Source of the DNA: an uncultured Bryobacteraceae bacterium
GTDB lineage: Bacteria; Acidobacteriota; Terriglobia; Bryobacterales; Bryobacteraceae
Assembly: GCA_938027685.1 (NCBI GenBank)
Contig: CALJAM010000010.1
Coordinates: 1-64,000, forward strand
DNA length: 64,000 bases
Direction of reading: 5' to 3'
The notes under the pieces were generated by a model that had not been told where the DNA came from, made no database searches, and saw nothing but the letters and a program-made list of their open reading frames with translations. The position numbers were made by a program, and so were the translations under genes. Positions 36,974 to 46,089 of this stretch are shown one piece after another. Each line of letters opens with the position of its first letter. The first letter of the stretch is position 1.

Positions 36974-38461
36974 TTGCTGCGTCCGATTGCCGCTCTTCTC
37001 CTGACGGCCCTCACGGCGGCCGCCGCCGAGGAAGGCCAGCTCGATTCCAGTCTCTCGCTCTTCACCGTACTCTCCGCCTACCACGCCGCCGCCCCGCACG
37101 AGCAGTTACCGCGCGCGGCCGATGAAGAACTTCGCCGCGCGGTGGTCAACGAAATCCACGCCCGCAACCCCGCCGGCCTCCCCGCCCTCAAGACGTTCTT
37201 CGAACAGCACCGCCAACGCGATCCCGTCGAAGACCTCAGCCAGTACGTCTCCTTCTCCCTATCCGTCCAAGGCCCGCCCGATTTCAGATACAAGTTCCTG
37301 CTCAACCAGCTGCCGCCCGACGTCTTCGGTTTACAGGGCCTCGAAAAACTCCTGGCGCGCTTCTCGCGTGAAGCCCGTGTCGAGGAACTCTGGAAAAAGG
37401 CCCAGGGCCGCTACGAGCGCGAGCTCGAACGTTACCAGCCTGGAATTGCCCGCGCCGTACTGGAAGCCAACGCCTACGTTCGGAGCCCCACCAGCGGCGT
37501 GCTCGGCCGCAGATTCCAGGTCTACCTCGAACTGCTCGCCCCGGCCAACCAGGTCCACGTCCGCAATTACGGCAACGATTACTTCGTGGTCGTCACGCCG
37601 TCCGCCGAACCGCAGCTCGCCGAGATCCGCCACGCCTACCTGCACTACCTGGTGGATCCCATCGTGCTCCGACACGCCGACGAAGTCAACCAGAAAAAGC
37701 CCCTCATGGATTTCGCCTTGGGCGCGCCGCTGCTGCCTGAGACCTACAAGAAAGACTTCCTCCTGCTTGTTTCCAAATGTCTCGTGAAGGCGATCGAAGC
37801 TCGCCTGGCGCCCCCTTCCCGCCGGCAGACTCTCCTCGATCAGGCACTCCGCGAGGGTTATATCCTCACCCCCTACTTCGCCGAGGCGCTACCCGCCTAC
37901 GAGAAGCAGGAACAAGCCCTCCGCTTCTACTTCCCCGAGATGATCAAGGGAATCGATCTCCGCCGTGAGACCGCACGGCTGGATCGGGTCGAGTTTGCGC
38001 AATCCGCCCCGCCCGCACCGCCGCGGCCCGCACCCGCTCCGCCTAAGCCCGCGCTAAGCGCTCCTGCCCTCCGCCTCGAAGAGGCTGAAGAGCTCTATTC
38101 CAGGCGGGAGCTCGAAAAAGCCCGCGAGGCCTATCTGGAGGTCCTCCGCCAAACCGACGACAAAAGCCTCCACGCACGCTGCTATTACGGTCTGGCCCGC
38201 ATCGCTGCCCTCGAGAAGAATCCCGAGCTCGCCGAGAAGCTCTTCGAGCGTACCCTCGAGCTCGATCCCGACCCCCAGACCCGCGGCTGGACCCATGTCT
38301 ACCTCGCCCGCTTGGCCGAAGCGGCCGACGAACCCGAGCGGGCCCGAAAACACTACCAGGCGGCGCTCACCATCCAGGGCGCCACGGCGGCCGCGCGTGC
38401 TGCCGCCGAAAAAGGTCTTGCAGGCTTGAGCCGCGACCGCAGCCGGCCTGCCCCCAACTAA
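36974..38461 (+). CDS. Exported protein with C-terminal TPR repeats
   Basis: A 495-residue protein with a signal peptide (LLRPIAALLLTALTAAAA). The TTG at 36974 is chosen because GGAAGG precedes it and the signal peptide starts there; the ORF-track start lies within the DUF302 gene. The central part contains EIRHAYLHYLVDPIVLRH, an HxxxH pattern reminiscent of zincin-like peptidases but without the HExxH glutamate. A proline-rich linker (PPAPPRPAPAPPKP, about 395-410) leads to TPR-like helices (AEELYSRRELEKAREAYLEVL and repeats). A TACACT box lies at 36946. Confidence 0.7.
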   Translation: MLRPIAALLLTALTAAAAEEGQLDSSLSLFTVLSAYHAAAPHEQLPRAADEELRRAVVNEIHARNPAGLPALKTFFEQHRQRDPVEDLSQYVSFSLSVQGPPDFRYKFLLNQLPPDVFGLQGLEKLLARFSREARVEELWKKAQGRYERELERYQPGIARAVLEANAYVRSPTSGVLGRRFQVYLELLAPANQVHVRNYGNDYFVVVTPSAEPQLAEIRHAYLHYLVDPIVLRHADEVNQKKPLMDFALGAPLLPETYKKDFLLLVSKCLVKAIEARLAPPSRRQTLLDQALREGYILTPYFAEALPAYEKQEQALRFYFPEMIKGIDLRRETARLDRVEFAQSAPPAPPRPAPAPPKPALSAPALRLEEAEELYSRRELEKAREAYLEVLRQTDDKSLHARCYYGLARIAALEKNPELAEKLFERTLELDPDPQTRGWTHVYLARLAEAADEPERARKHYQAALTIQGATAAARAAAEKGLAGLSRDRSRPAPN

Positions 38462-38499
38462 AGTAAAATCAACGTATAAACACTAGGAAGGATTCGTTC

Positions 38500-39333
38500 A
38501 TGACTAAGCGTTACCCCATGCTGGCCGGCCTCCTGCTGGCCGGTGCACTGTCGCTTCCCACTTCGGCTGCTCAGGAAGTGCAAAAGCAGCCGCAGGTCAA
38601 ATCCCAAAAAGAGGCCGAAGCGGTGATGGCCATCTTCGAGGCGCCCGATGCCGACTCCCGCATCAAGGCCGCCCAGGAACTGCTCACCAAATTCGCCGAC
38701 ACCGAGTTCAAGGCCATCGCCATGCAAATGATCGCCGCCTCCTATCAGCAAAAGAATGACTTCGAGAACATGGTGGTCTGGGCCGAGCGCACGCTCGAGG
38801 CCGACCCCAAAAGCTATCACGCCATGCTCATGCTGGCCAGCGGCATCGCCCAGCGCACCCGCGAGTTCGATCTCGACCGCGAAGAAAAGCTCGCCCGCGC
38901 GGAAAAGTACGCCCGCGACGCCATGGAGATTCTGAAAACCCTCCCTAAGCCCCGCCCCGATGTGCCCGACGATCAGTGGGAGGCCGCTAAGAAGGATTTC
39001 ACCGCGCAGGCCCACGAAGCTCTGGGCCTCGCCGCCTTGGCGCGCAAAAACTACGACGTGGCCATCGCTGAGTTCAAACTCGCCATCGAGGGCGCGGCCA
39101 ATCCCGACCCCGCCACCATGGTCCGCCTCGGCGCCGTCTACAACATGACCGGTAAGCACGACGAGGCCATCGCGATCCTCGACAAGGTCATGAACGACCC
39201 CGAGGTTCACCCTACGATCAAACAGTTTGCTCAGGCCGAACGCGCACGGGCCTACCAGATGAAACAGGCCGCGCAGAAACCGGCCGAGGCCAAGCCCGCA
39301 CCCGAGCCCCAACCCGAAGCCCCAAAACCCTAA
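38500..39333 (+). CDS. Exported TPR protein
   Basis: A 277-residue protein with a signal peptide (MLAGLLLAGALSLPTSAAQE) and TPR-like helical repeats (DFENMVVWAERTLEADPKSYHAMLMLASGIA; NYDVAIAEFKLAIEGAANPDPATMVRLGAVYNMTGKHDEAIAIL). The C-terminal tail is Pro/Glu-rich. Probably a periplasmic scaffold. AGGAAGGA precedes the ATG, and TATAAA lies at 38475-38480. It follows another exported TPR protein. Confidence 0.78.
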   Translation: MTKRYPMLAGLLLAGALSLPTSAAQEVQKQPQVKSQKEAEAVMAIFEAPDADSRIKAAQELLTKFADTEFKAIAMQMIAASYQQKNDFENMVVWAERTLEADPKSYHAMLMLASGIAQRTREFDLDREEKLARAEKYARDAMEILKTLPKPRPDVPDDQWEAAKKDFTAQAHEALGLAALARKNYDVAIAEFKLAIEGAANPDPATMVRLGAVYNMTGKHDEAIAILDKVMNDPEVHPTIKQFAQAERARAYQMKQAAQKPAEAKPAPEPQPEAPKP

Positions 39334-39392
39334 CGCGGGCGCCCGCCACCCCGGCCGGGTTTCTGCGGGCATGAGCGTAACGGCGCTGCGCC

Positions 39393-40094
39393 ATGACCGC
39401 TGATCTCGAGCGCTTGGAAACCGCCATCGGCTACCGCTTCTCCAACCGCGAATTGCTCGCACGCGCCCTCACGCATCCTTCCCACGCTTACGAAGCCCCG
39501 CCGGGCGCTGAAACCGATAACCAGCGCCTCGAGTTCCTTGGGGATGCCGTGCTCGGTCTGCTGGCCAGCGAACATCTGGTGCGCCGCCATCCCGACTGGC
39601 GCGAAGGTCGGCTCTCAATCCTCAAAAATTACCTCGTCAGCTCGCCCCATCTGGCCCGCATCGCACAGCGCGTGGGGCTGGGCGAGCACCTACGACTCGG
39701 GCGCGGCGAGGAAATGAGCGGCGGTCGCGAAAAGACTGGCCTGCTCGCCGATGCCCTCGAGGCCCTCATCGCTGCAATCTATCTGGACGGCGGGCTCGAG
39801 GCCGCCCGCCGCTTCGCCGAAACCTACGTCTTCGTCGACGACCCCGCCGGTGAAAACAGTCCCTCCTGGACCAACTACAAGGGCGCATTGCAGGAGACGG
39901 CCCGCGAGATGAACCTCCCCGCCCCGCGCTATGCCGTCGTGGCCGAAGAAGGACCGCCCCACGCCAGACGCTTCACCGTCGAAGTGCGCCTAGGCGCGGA
40001 ATGGTCCGCGCGCGGCCAGGGCTCCACCAAAAAGGCCGCCGGCCAGCAGGCCGCACGCCTGCTGCTTATGCGCCTGCTCGCCCAAAAACCCTGA
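39393..40094 (+). CDS. rnc: Ribonuclease III
   Basis: A double-strand-specific endoribonuclease for rRNA and mRNA processing. The catalytic signature NQRLEFLGDAVLGLL is present and the second metal site lies in GLLADALEALIAAIYLDGG. The C-terminal dsRNA-binding domain runs from about residue 158 (NYKGALQETAREMNLPAPRYAVVAEEGPPHARRFTVEVRLG...STKKAAGQQAARLLL). Length 233 is normal. Confidence 0.96.
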   Translation: MTADLERLETAIGYRFSNRELLARALTHPSHAYEAPPGAETDNQRLEFLGDAVLGLLASEHLVRRHPDWREGRLSILKNYLVSSPHLARIAQRVGLGEHLRLGRGEEMSGGREKTGLLADALEALIAAIYLDGGLEAARRFAETYVFVDDPAGENSPSWTNYKGALQETAREMNLPAPRYAVVAEEGPPHARRFTVEVRLGAEWSARGQGSTKKAAGQQAARLLLMRLLAQKP

Positions 40095-40132
40095 GGCCGG
40101 ACCGGCGCCCGCCCGCAGCGCCCGCACCCGCC

Positions 40133-41320
40133 CTAAAACGTCTTCCAGAACCGCCGCAGGCTCTCCGGCTCCGAGAGCGGCAGCCGCTGCTCGGCCGCCG
40201 GCAGCGCCGGGAAACGTGCGTGCGGCTCGCGCTGGTACCAGTAGGCCACCGACGAAATGTCGTTGGCGTGGGCGTTGGCATGACCGCTTTCGATCGTCAC
40301 CCGAATTGACTTCTCGAAACAGATCGGGTCTTCGATGTGGAAGCGGAACATGCTCCACTTGCCCGCATACACCTCCGGGCCCGACGTCCTGCCCGCCAGC
40401 GACACCCCGTGATAAGGCGTCGAGTATGCTCCACCCGGAAAGCCCCACGCGGCGCAAAAGTAATCCTCCGTTCCCGTGCCGTGCAGCGAAGGCTCGCTCT
40501 CGCCGTCGATGAAAATCATGTCGTCGCCTTCGCCGAACCAGCTGAAACCCGGATGCGGGTTGATGTGGTCCACCGAAAGCACGCACCCGACGTAGTGCCC
40601 GCGCCCAGTCGCCTCCAGAATCACGTAATTGTGCCGGCCGTCGCGATTGAGCCGCTTCACGGGGCTGCGCTCGGCCGCGTCGTACTGCGCCGGAAACGGA
40701 AACTGCCGGCGCCACTGTGCGTGGAAACGCAGCGCGTTCTCGGGCAGGCTGTCGTACTGCTCCCAGTCCACGTAGTAATAGAGCGCGCGCAGCGGCTGCG
40801 TGCCCTGGTTCTCGACCGTGATGCGGGCCGAACTGGCAAACGGCATGGGGAAAAAGCAGTTCATCGCCGCCCGATGCTTCGCGATCGAGTCGCCGCCGGT
40901 CACCATATTCAGCGGCAGCGACCAGAAATTCGCGATGCCCCCGTGGCCCACCCCGAAGAAGTCGGCAATCGGACACTCGATGCTCGGCTCGGATTCTCCG
41001 TCCCACCACGCCCGCAACACGCACCGTCGCAGATAATGCTCCTCCAGCGAGTGCAAGGTGATCCACAGGTGCCGGATGCAACCCGGCCCCCTCAGATCCG
41101 CCAGCACGTGTGTGGCGCCCGCCGCCAGCGGTACGCCGTCGGCGTTGCCGCCCTCGCGGTCGTAACTGGACGAACGCCGCGTGCGCGCCCGCCGCTCCAG
41201 GAACAGGTGCGAAAGTCCGCCCGGAATTTCGATCGGATGCGGAGTGCGCGCCCCTGCAGCGGCGCCTGCCAACGGCGCCCCGGCCGCCAGTGCCAGAAAC
41301 TGTCTCCGTGCTCTGGTCAT
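40133..41320 (-). CDS. Tat-exported DUF2961 protein
   Basis: A 395-residue protein with a twin-arginine signal (RARRQFLALAAGAPLAGA) and a DUF2961 domain. Characteristic segments are SSSYDREGGNADG, ADLRGPGCIRHLWITL, FWSLPLNMV and GEGDDMIFIDGE with GTGTEDYFCAAWGFPGG. DUF2961 proteins are two-domain beta-sandwich proteins, and some have been reported as glycan-active enzymes. Part of the exported carbohydrate-related set in this window. It stands alone, convergent with rnc and divergent from the purine permease. Confidence 0.88.
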   Translation of the reverse strand: MTRARRQFLALAAGAPLAGAAAGARTPHPIEIPGGLSHLFLERRARTRRSSSYDREGGNADGVPLAAGATHVLADLRGPGCIRHLWITLHSLEEHYLRRCVLRAWWDGESEPSIECPIADFFGVGHGGIANFWSLPLNMVTGGDSIAKHRAAMNCFFPMPFASSARITVENQGTQPLRALYYYVDWEQYDSLPENALRFHAQWRRQFPFPAQYDAAERSPVKRLNRDGRHNYVILEATGRGHYVGCVLSVDHINPHPGFSWFGEGDDMIFIDGESEPSLHGTGTEDYFCAAWGFPGGAYSTPYHGVSLAGRTSGPEVYAGKWSMFRFHIEDPICFEKSIRVTIESGHANAHANDISSVAYWYQREPHARFPALPAAEQRLPLSEPESLRRFWKTF

Positions 41321-41426
41321 CTTCGATGATCCCTCCTGCGTAGTTCCGGCTCATTATACCGGCCCGAGCGCGCCTTCCCCGTCCGTTGTACATTCGTTGT
41401 GTTTGGATCTGCTTCGGAGGCGGCCT

Positions 41427-42737
41427 ATGAAGGCCTGGATGGAGCAGTACTTCCGGTTCCGCGAGTTGGGCACGAACTGGCGCACCGAGGTGCTCGCAGG
41501 CGCCACCACCTTCCTCACCATGGCCTACATCGTCTTCGTCAATCCCGCCGTCCTCGCAGCCGCCGGTATGCCCCCGCAGGCCGTCATGGCTGCAACCTGC
41601 TTCTGCGCCGCCCTCGGCAGCATCCTCATGGGACTCTTGGGCCGCTACCCCATCGCTCTGGCGCCCGGCATGGGCATCAACGCCTACTTCGCCTACACCG
41701 TGGTCAAAGGTATGGGAGTACCGTGGCAAACCGCCCTCGGCGCGGTCTTCCTCTCCGGCGTCCTCTTCCTCGCCCTCACCGCCGCCCGCATCCAGCAGCG
41801 CATCATCGCGGCCGTGCCCGTCGAGCTCCACGCTTCCGTCGCCGCCGGAATCGGCCTCTTCCTCGCCCTAATCGGCCTGCGCAACGCCGGCATCGTCGTT
41901 CCCAACCCCGAAAGTACCGTGGCCCTGGGCAACCTGCGCGAACCCAACACCCTCCTCGCCCTCGCCGGCCTGCTCCTGATTGCCGCCCTGACCACCTGGG
42001 GCGTCCGCGCCGCCATGTTGCTCGGCATCCTCGCTACCACCGCGTTAGGCGCTCTCTTCGGCCTTGCGCGCTGGCACCCTCAGCCGCTCGACTGGCGCCA
42101 AATGACCGCCGCCGCCGCTCGCCTCGACCTCCGCGCGGCCCTGGATGTCGGCCTGCTCGAGATCATCTTCGTCTTCTACTTCGTCATCCTTTTCGACAAC
42201 GTCGGCACCCTGATCGGCGTGGCGAAAAGGGCGGGATTGCTCGAGCCGGGAGACCGCCTCCCGCGCGCCGGCGCCTTGCTCGGCGTCGCCGGAACCGCCA
42301 CCCTCGCCGGCGCCCTCACCGGAACTTCCCCCGTCGTCTGCTATATCGAAAGCGCGGCCGGAGTCAGCGCAGGCGGGCGCACCGGCCTCACTGCCGTCGT
42401 CACCGGCCTGCTCTTTGTGATCGCGCTGCTGGCCGCTCCCTTGGCAGGCGTCATCCCCGCTGCCGCCACCGCTCCCGCCCTCATCGTCGTGGGCAGCCTC
42501 ATGGTCGGCGCCGTGGCTGAAATCCGCTGGTCCGATCCGCTGGTCGCCATGCCCGCCTTCCTTACCATGATCACCATCCCCCTCACCTCCAGCATCGCCA
42601 ACGGGATCGCCATCGGCTTCATCGCCTTCGCCGCCCTGAAGACGCTTCGCGGCCGCTGGCGCGAGGTCCACTGGCTGGTCTACCTGCTCGCCGGGCTCTG
42701 CGTGCTCCGCTTCGCTTATCTTTCAGGCGCCCACTGA
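41427..42737 (+). CDS. Purine permease of the AzgA/PbuG (NCS2-like) family
   Basis: A membrane transporter, probably proton-coupled uptake of guanine, hypoxanthine or adenine, 436 residues. Family signatures are TFLTMAYIVFVNPAVL at the first TM, LAPGMGINAYFAYTV, FVFYFVILFDNVGTLIGVAKRAGLL with the substrate-region acidic residue, and ALTGTSPVVCYIESAAGVSAGGRTGLTAVVTG. Twelve to fourteen TM segments are expected. GGAGGC precedes ATG 41427; the track ORF extends into the divergent gene and is rejected. Confidence 0.92.
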   Translation: MKAWMEQYFRFRELGTNWRTEVLAGATTFLTMAYIVFVNPAVLAAAGMPPQAVMAATCFCAALGSILMGLLGRYPIALAPGMGINAYFAYTVVKGMGVPWQTALGAVFLSGVLFLALTAARIQQRIIAAVPVELHASVAAGIGLFLALIGLRNAGIVVPNPESTVALGNLREPNTLLALAGLLLIAALTTWGVRAAMLLGILATTALGALFGLARWHPQPLDWRQMTAAAARLDLRAALDVGLLEIIFVFYFVILFDNVGTLIGVAKRAGLLEPGDRLPRAGALLGVAGTATLAGALTGTSPVVCYIESAAGVSAGGRTGLTAVVTGLLFVIALLAAPLAGVIPAAATAPALIVVGSLMVGAVAEIRWSDPLVAMPAFLTMITIPLTSSIANGIAIGFIAFAALKTLRGRWREVHWLVYLLAGLCVLRFAYLSGAH

Positions 42738-42742
42738 ATCCC

Positions 42743-43984
42743 CTACTCCGTGTAGCGCTTGAACACCAGACAACCGTTGGTCCCCCCGAAACCGAACGAG
42801 TTCGACATCGCGTACTCGATCTTCATCGGCCTCGCCTGGTTCGGCACGTAATCCAGATCGCAGTCCGGATCTGGCACCTCGTAGTTGATCGTCGGCGGCG
42901 CAATCTGGTCGCGAATGGCCAGCACCGTGATCCCCGCCTCCAGGCCCCCGGCCCCGCCCAGCAGGTGTCCCGTCATGGACTTGGTCGAGCTGACCGCCAG
43001 CTTGTAGGCGTGTTCGCCGAAACACCGCTTGATGGCTAGCGTCTCGATGCGATCGCCTACGTCCGTCGAGGTGCCGTGCGCGTTGATGTACTGCACCTGC
43101 GTGGGTTCGATCCCCGCATCCCGCAGAGCGTTCCGCATCACGCGATAGGCGCCGTCGCCGTCGTCGCACGGCGCCGTGATGTGGAACGCGTCGCCGCTCA
43201 TGCCGTAGCCGACGATCTCGGCCAGGATCGGCGCCCCGCGACGCCGCGCGTGCTCCAGCTCCTCCAGAATGAGCAGGCCCGCCCCTTCTCCCACCACAAA
43301 GCCGTCACGCAGCTTGTCCCACGGGCGGCTGGCGCGCTCCGGCTCGTCGTTGCGCGTCGAAAGCGCGCGCATCGCAGCAAAACCACCGATCCCCATCCGG
43401 CAGATCGGCGCCTCCGAGCCGCCGCATATCATCACGTCCGCGTCACCCCGCTGGATGATCTTGAACGAATCCCCGATCGCGTGCGCCCCCGTCGTGCAGG
43501 CTGTGGCCGTGGCCGAGTTCGGCCCCCTCGCCCCCAACCGGATCGAAACGTAGCCCGCCGCCAGGTTGATGATGGTCGCCGGAATGAAAAATGGCGAAAT
43601 TCGGCGCGGCCCATGCTGCAACAGCGCCTCGAACTCCCGCTCGATGATCTCGAAGCCCCCGATCCCGCTGCCAATGTAAACGCCCACCCGCTCGCTGTTC
43701 TCCGCCGTCACCTTCAGGCCCGACGCCTTCACCGCGAACTCCGTGGCCGCAATCGCGAACTGGATGAAACGGCCCATCTTTCGGAGCTCTTTCCGCTCGA
43801 TGAAATTCTCCGGCTGGAACCCCTTGACCTCCGCCGCGATCCGCGTCGGAAAACCCGAGGCGTCAAAACTCGTGATCGGGCCCACCCCGCTGCGCCCTTC
43901 CAGTATGGCTCGCCAGGTCTCCTCGGTTCCCACTCCCAAAGGCGACACCAAACCCACACCGGTCACTACAACCCTGCGCCACAA
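42743..43984 (-). CDS. fabF: 3-oxoacyl-ACP synthase II
   Basis: The condensing enzyme of fatty-acid elongation. The thiolase-fold active site is complete: Cys in [10 protein letters not shown], His in [11 protein letters not shown] and His in [13 protein letters not shown]. The N-terminus [15 protein letters not shown] and the C-terminal [14 protein letters not shown] are typical. Length 413 is normal. It lies 43 bases downstream of acpP on the same strand, the common acpP-fabF arrangement. Confidence 0.96.
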   Translation of the reverse strand: MWRRVVVTGVGLVSPLGVGTEETWRAILEGRSGVGPITSFDASGFPTRIAAEVKGFQPENFIERKELRKMGRFIQFAIAATEFAVKASGLKVTAENSERVGVYIGSGIGGFEIIEREFEALLQHGPRRISPFFIPATIINLAAGYVSIRLGARGPNSATATACTTGAHAIGDSFKIIQRGDADVMICGGSEAPICRMGIGGFAAMRALSTRNDEPERASRPWDKLRDGFVVGEGAGLLILEELEHARRRGAPILAEIVGYGMSGDAFHITAPCDDGDGAYRVMRNALRDAGIEPTQVQYINAHGTSTDVGDRIETLAIKRCFGEHAYKLAVSSTKSMTGHLLGGAGGLEAGITVLAIRDQIAPPTINYEVPDPDCDLDYVPNQARPMKIEYAMSNSFGFGGTNGCLVFKRYTE

Positions 43985-44027
43985 GACTCCCCTCCTTTGC
44001 CGCTCTTCCCCGGGGACGAGGCAGACC

Positions 44028-44267
44028 TTACTTCTTGGCCGTCTTTGACTCGATGTATTCGATCGCGTCCTTGACGGTGGTGATCTTCTCGGCGTCCTCG
44101 TCAGGAATCTCCAGCTCGAACGCCTCCTCGAAGGCCATCGTCAGCTCGACAATATCCAGCGAGTCCGCGCCGAGATCGTCCACGAACGAAGCCGTGTTGT
44201 CCACTTGGCTTTCGTCCACTCCCAACTGTTCGGCGATGATCTGTTTTACCTTTTGCTCAACCGACAT
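44028..44267 (-). CDS. acpP: Acyl carrier protein
   Basis: A 79-residue acidic helical carrier. The phosphopantetheine attachment motif is [11 protein letters not shown], with Ser36. The N-terminus [20 protein letters not shown] and the C-terminal acidic helix are standard. The start is ATG 44267 with GGAGGT five bases upstream; the longer ORF in the track is not supported. It is followed by fabF. Confidence 0.97.
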   Translation of the reverse strand: MSVEQKVKQIIAEQLGVDESQVDNTASFVDDLGADSLDIVELTMAFEEAFELEIPDEDAEKITTVKDAIEYIESKTAKK

Positions 44268-44387
44268 GAAACCTCCGGAAATCTTCCTCCTCGGCGCCTC
44301 GCTCCGGCGCCGACATGGGCTGCAAACGGTGATTCTAGCCGTGCTCGCCCAGCCGCCGCAACTGCCCTTCGCCCGCCCCACCCACGC

Positions 44388-44393
44388 TACAAT
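44388..44393 (+). promoter_or_regulatory. -10 box for a leaderless transcript
   Basis: TACAAT ends six bases before ATG 44400, so the expected transcription start coincides with the start codon. No ribosome binding site is visible upstream of this gene. Confidence 0.4.
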
Positions 44394-44399
44394 CCGGAT

Positions 44400-45275
44400 A
44401 TGCTGCCGCTTTGCAGCCTCCTCGCCTTCGCTCTCGCGGCCGCCCCCCGCCACCTGCAGTTGGACCGCCTGCTGGCGCGCGTCGCCGAAGAAGCCGAGAT
44501 CTTCCGCCAGGCCGCCCTCAACCTCATCGCCCGCGAAACCCTCCGACAGCGCGCCTTGTCGCAGCCGCCCCGCTTTCGTCCCCGCATCGGTAAGCCCCCG
44601 CGCAAACCCACTCCCCTCGACTACCGTACCCGGGAGATCGTTTCCGAGTACGCCTTCGGCCTGCTGCGCGAATCCCCCGATGTGCTCCACGAGTTCCGGC
44701 AGGTTGTCTCCGTCGACGGACGCCCCGTCGGCGATCCTCCCCGCGCACGCCGCAGACTCATTGCAGGCCTGCGATCACCCGACGATCGCGCCAGGCAGCA
44801 ACTCCTGGAAGCCTTCGCCCGCTACACCCTCCGCAGCGCCGCCACGGACCTCGGCCTCGCCCTGCTCGCCTTCACCCCGCGCCGCCTCGCCGATTTCCGC
44901 TTCGAACCCGCCGGCCACGAGCGCGTCGGCGCCGAGCCCGCACTCCTCCTTCGCTTCCGCCAAATCGCCGGTGTCGGCGGGTGGACCGTCTTCGAGAACC
45001 GCCAACTGACCCGCCACCCTTTGCAAGGCCAACTCTGGGTGCGGGAAAACGACGCCCTACCGCTGCGTATCCTCCTCACCAACCGCAGACAACAGGACGA
45101 CCAGGAAGTCCTCGATACCGCCGTCGTCGACTACGCCCCTACTGCCCACGGCGTCCTCGTGCCCGTCTCCGTCGTCCGACGCCTCGCGGCCGGCGACCTG
45201 CTCATCGAGGAAGACGTCTTTCAGTACTCCGACTACCGCATGTTCGCCGCCGACGCCGAGCTCAAGTTCCCATGA
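44400..45275 (+). CDS. Exported protein of unknown function
   Basis: A 291-residue protein with a short signal peptide ([16 protein letters not shown]). A helical N-terminal part ([28 protein letters not shown]) is followed by a beta-rich part ([79 protein letters not shown]) that looks like a LolA/outer-membrane-type curved sheet; this resemblance is only by eye. I do not recognise a family. The start is ATG 44400, immediately after a -10 box. The stop overlaps the esterase start. Confidence 0.7.
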   Translation: MLPLCSLLAFALAAAPRHLQLDRLLARVAEEAEIFRQAALNLIARETLRQRALSQPPRFRPRIGKPPRKPTPLDYRTREIVSEYAFGLLRESPDVLHEFRQVVSVDGRPVGDPPRARRRLIAGLRSPDDRARQQLLEAFARYTLRSAATDLGLALLAFTPRRLADFRFEPAGHERVGAEPALLLRFRQIAGVGGWTVFENRQLTRHPLQGQLWVRENDALPLRILLTNRRQQDDQEVLDTAVVDYAPTAHGVLVPVSVVRRLAAGDLLIEEDVFQYSDYRMFAADAELKFP

Positions 45276-45910
45276 AACCTGATTTCCTCTACCTGCATGG
45301 CTTCGCCTCCAGCCCCGCCTCTCAGAAGGCCCGCTTCTTCCGACAGAAGCTCGAGGCCGAAGGCTGCCGCCTCGAGGTCCCGGACCTGGCTCAGGGCGAC
45401 TTCGAGAATCTCACCATCACCGCCCAGTTGCACGTCATCGAGCGCCTCGCCGCAGGCCGCCCCCTCGTCCTGATCGGATCCAGCCTGGGCGGCTACCTGG
45501 CCGCTCTCTACGCCGCGCGCCATCCCGAAATCGAGCGCCTCCTGCTGCTGGCGCCCGCCTTCGGCTTCGCACGGCGATGGACCGCCGCGCTGGGCCCGGA
45601 GGCGGACCAATGGAAACAAAAAGGCTATAGAATGGTTTATCACTACGGCGAGGGCCGCTTCCTTCCCATCCGTTACGCCCTCATCGAGGACGGCCTCCGC
45701 TACGAGGACCAGCCCTCCGTCTCTCAACCCGTCCTCATCTTCCACGGCCTCCGCGACTCCATCGTGCCCCCATCGGTCTCCGCCGAATTCGCCCGTCTCC
45801 AGCCGAACGTCCGCCTCGAGCTGGTGGACTCCGACCACGACCTCCTCGACGTCCTCGACCGCATCTGGGCGCGCGCCAGGGATTTCCTGCTCGCCTCCTC
45901 GACCTGCTGA
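45272..45910 (+). CDS. YqiA-like alpha/beta hydrolase (esterase)
   Basis: A 212-residue compact alpha/beta hydrolase of the YqiA/YcfP type. It begins FLYLHGFASSPASQKARFF, has the nucleophile elbow GSSLGGYLA, the acid region HGLRDSIVPP and the late DSDHDLLD with the catalytic His. Small-molecule ester or thioester hydrolysis is likely, substrate unknown. Cytosolic, with no signal. ATGA overlap with the upstream exported protein. Confidence 0.85.
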   Translation: MKPDFLYLHGFASSPASQKARFFRQKLEAEGCRLEVPDLAQGDFENLTITAQLHVIERLAAGRPLVLIGSSLGGYLAALYAARHPEIERLLLLAPAFGFARRWTAALGPEADQWKQKGYRMVYHYGEGRFLPIRYALIEDGLRYEDQPSVSQPVLIFHGLRDSIVPPSVSAEFARLQPNVRLELVDSDHDLLDVLDRIWARARDFLLASSTC

Positions 45911-46089
45911 GCTGCCTCGCTGCCCTCCCGTCGTCTTCCAACGATTGGATTTTAGGGTGCGCGCAGGGCGGCTGTGTTACAATTTGCTGTAGACGGGTAA
46001 CGGTGGGCGGCGCGGTCACATCTAAGCTCTGGGGAGCCTAAGGGCCCGCAAGGATTCTGCGGCGCGCATCGTTCCCCTCAACGGCAACC

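Noticed and set aside
39990-41831. 613-residue minus-strand ORF
   Set aside because: Overlaps rnc, the DUF2961 gene and the permease in the wrong frame; no domain signature.
45945-45983. TTGGAT and TACAAT as a promoter for the TonB gene
   Set aside because: The spacing is about 27 bases, too long for a sigma-70 pair; only the TACAAT box might be real.
45911-46089. Possible small structured RNA upstream of the TonB gene
   Set aside because: No match to SRP RNA, 6S RNA, tmRNA or RNase P consensus that I can recognise; no convincing stem set.
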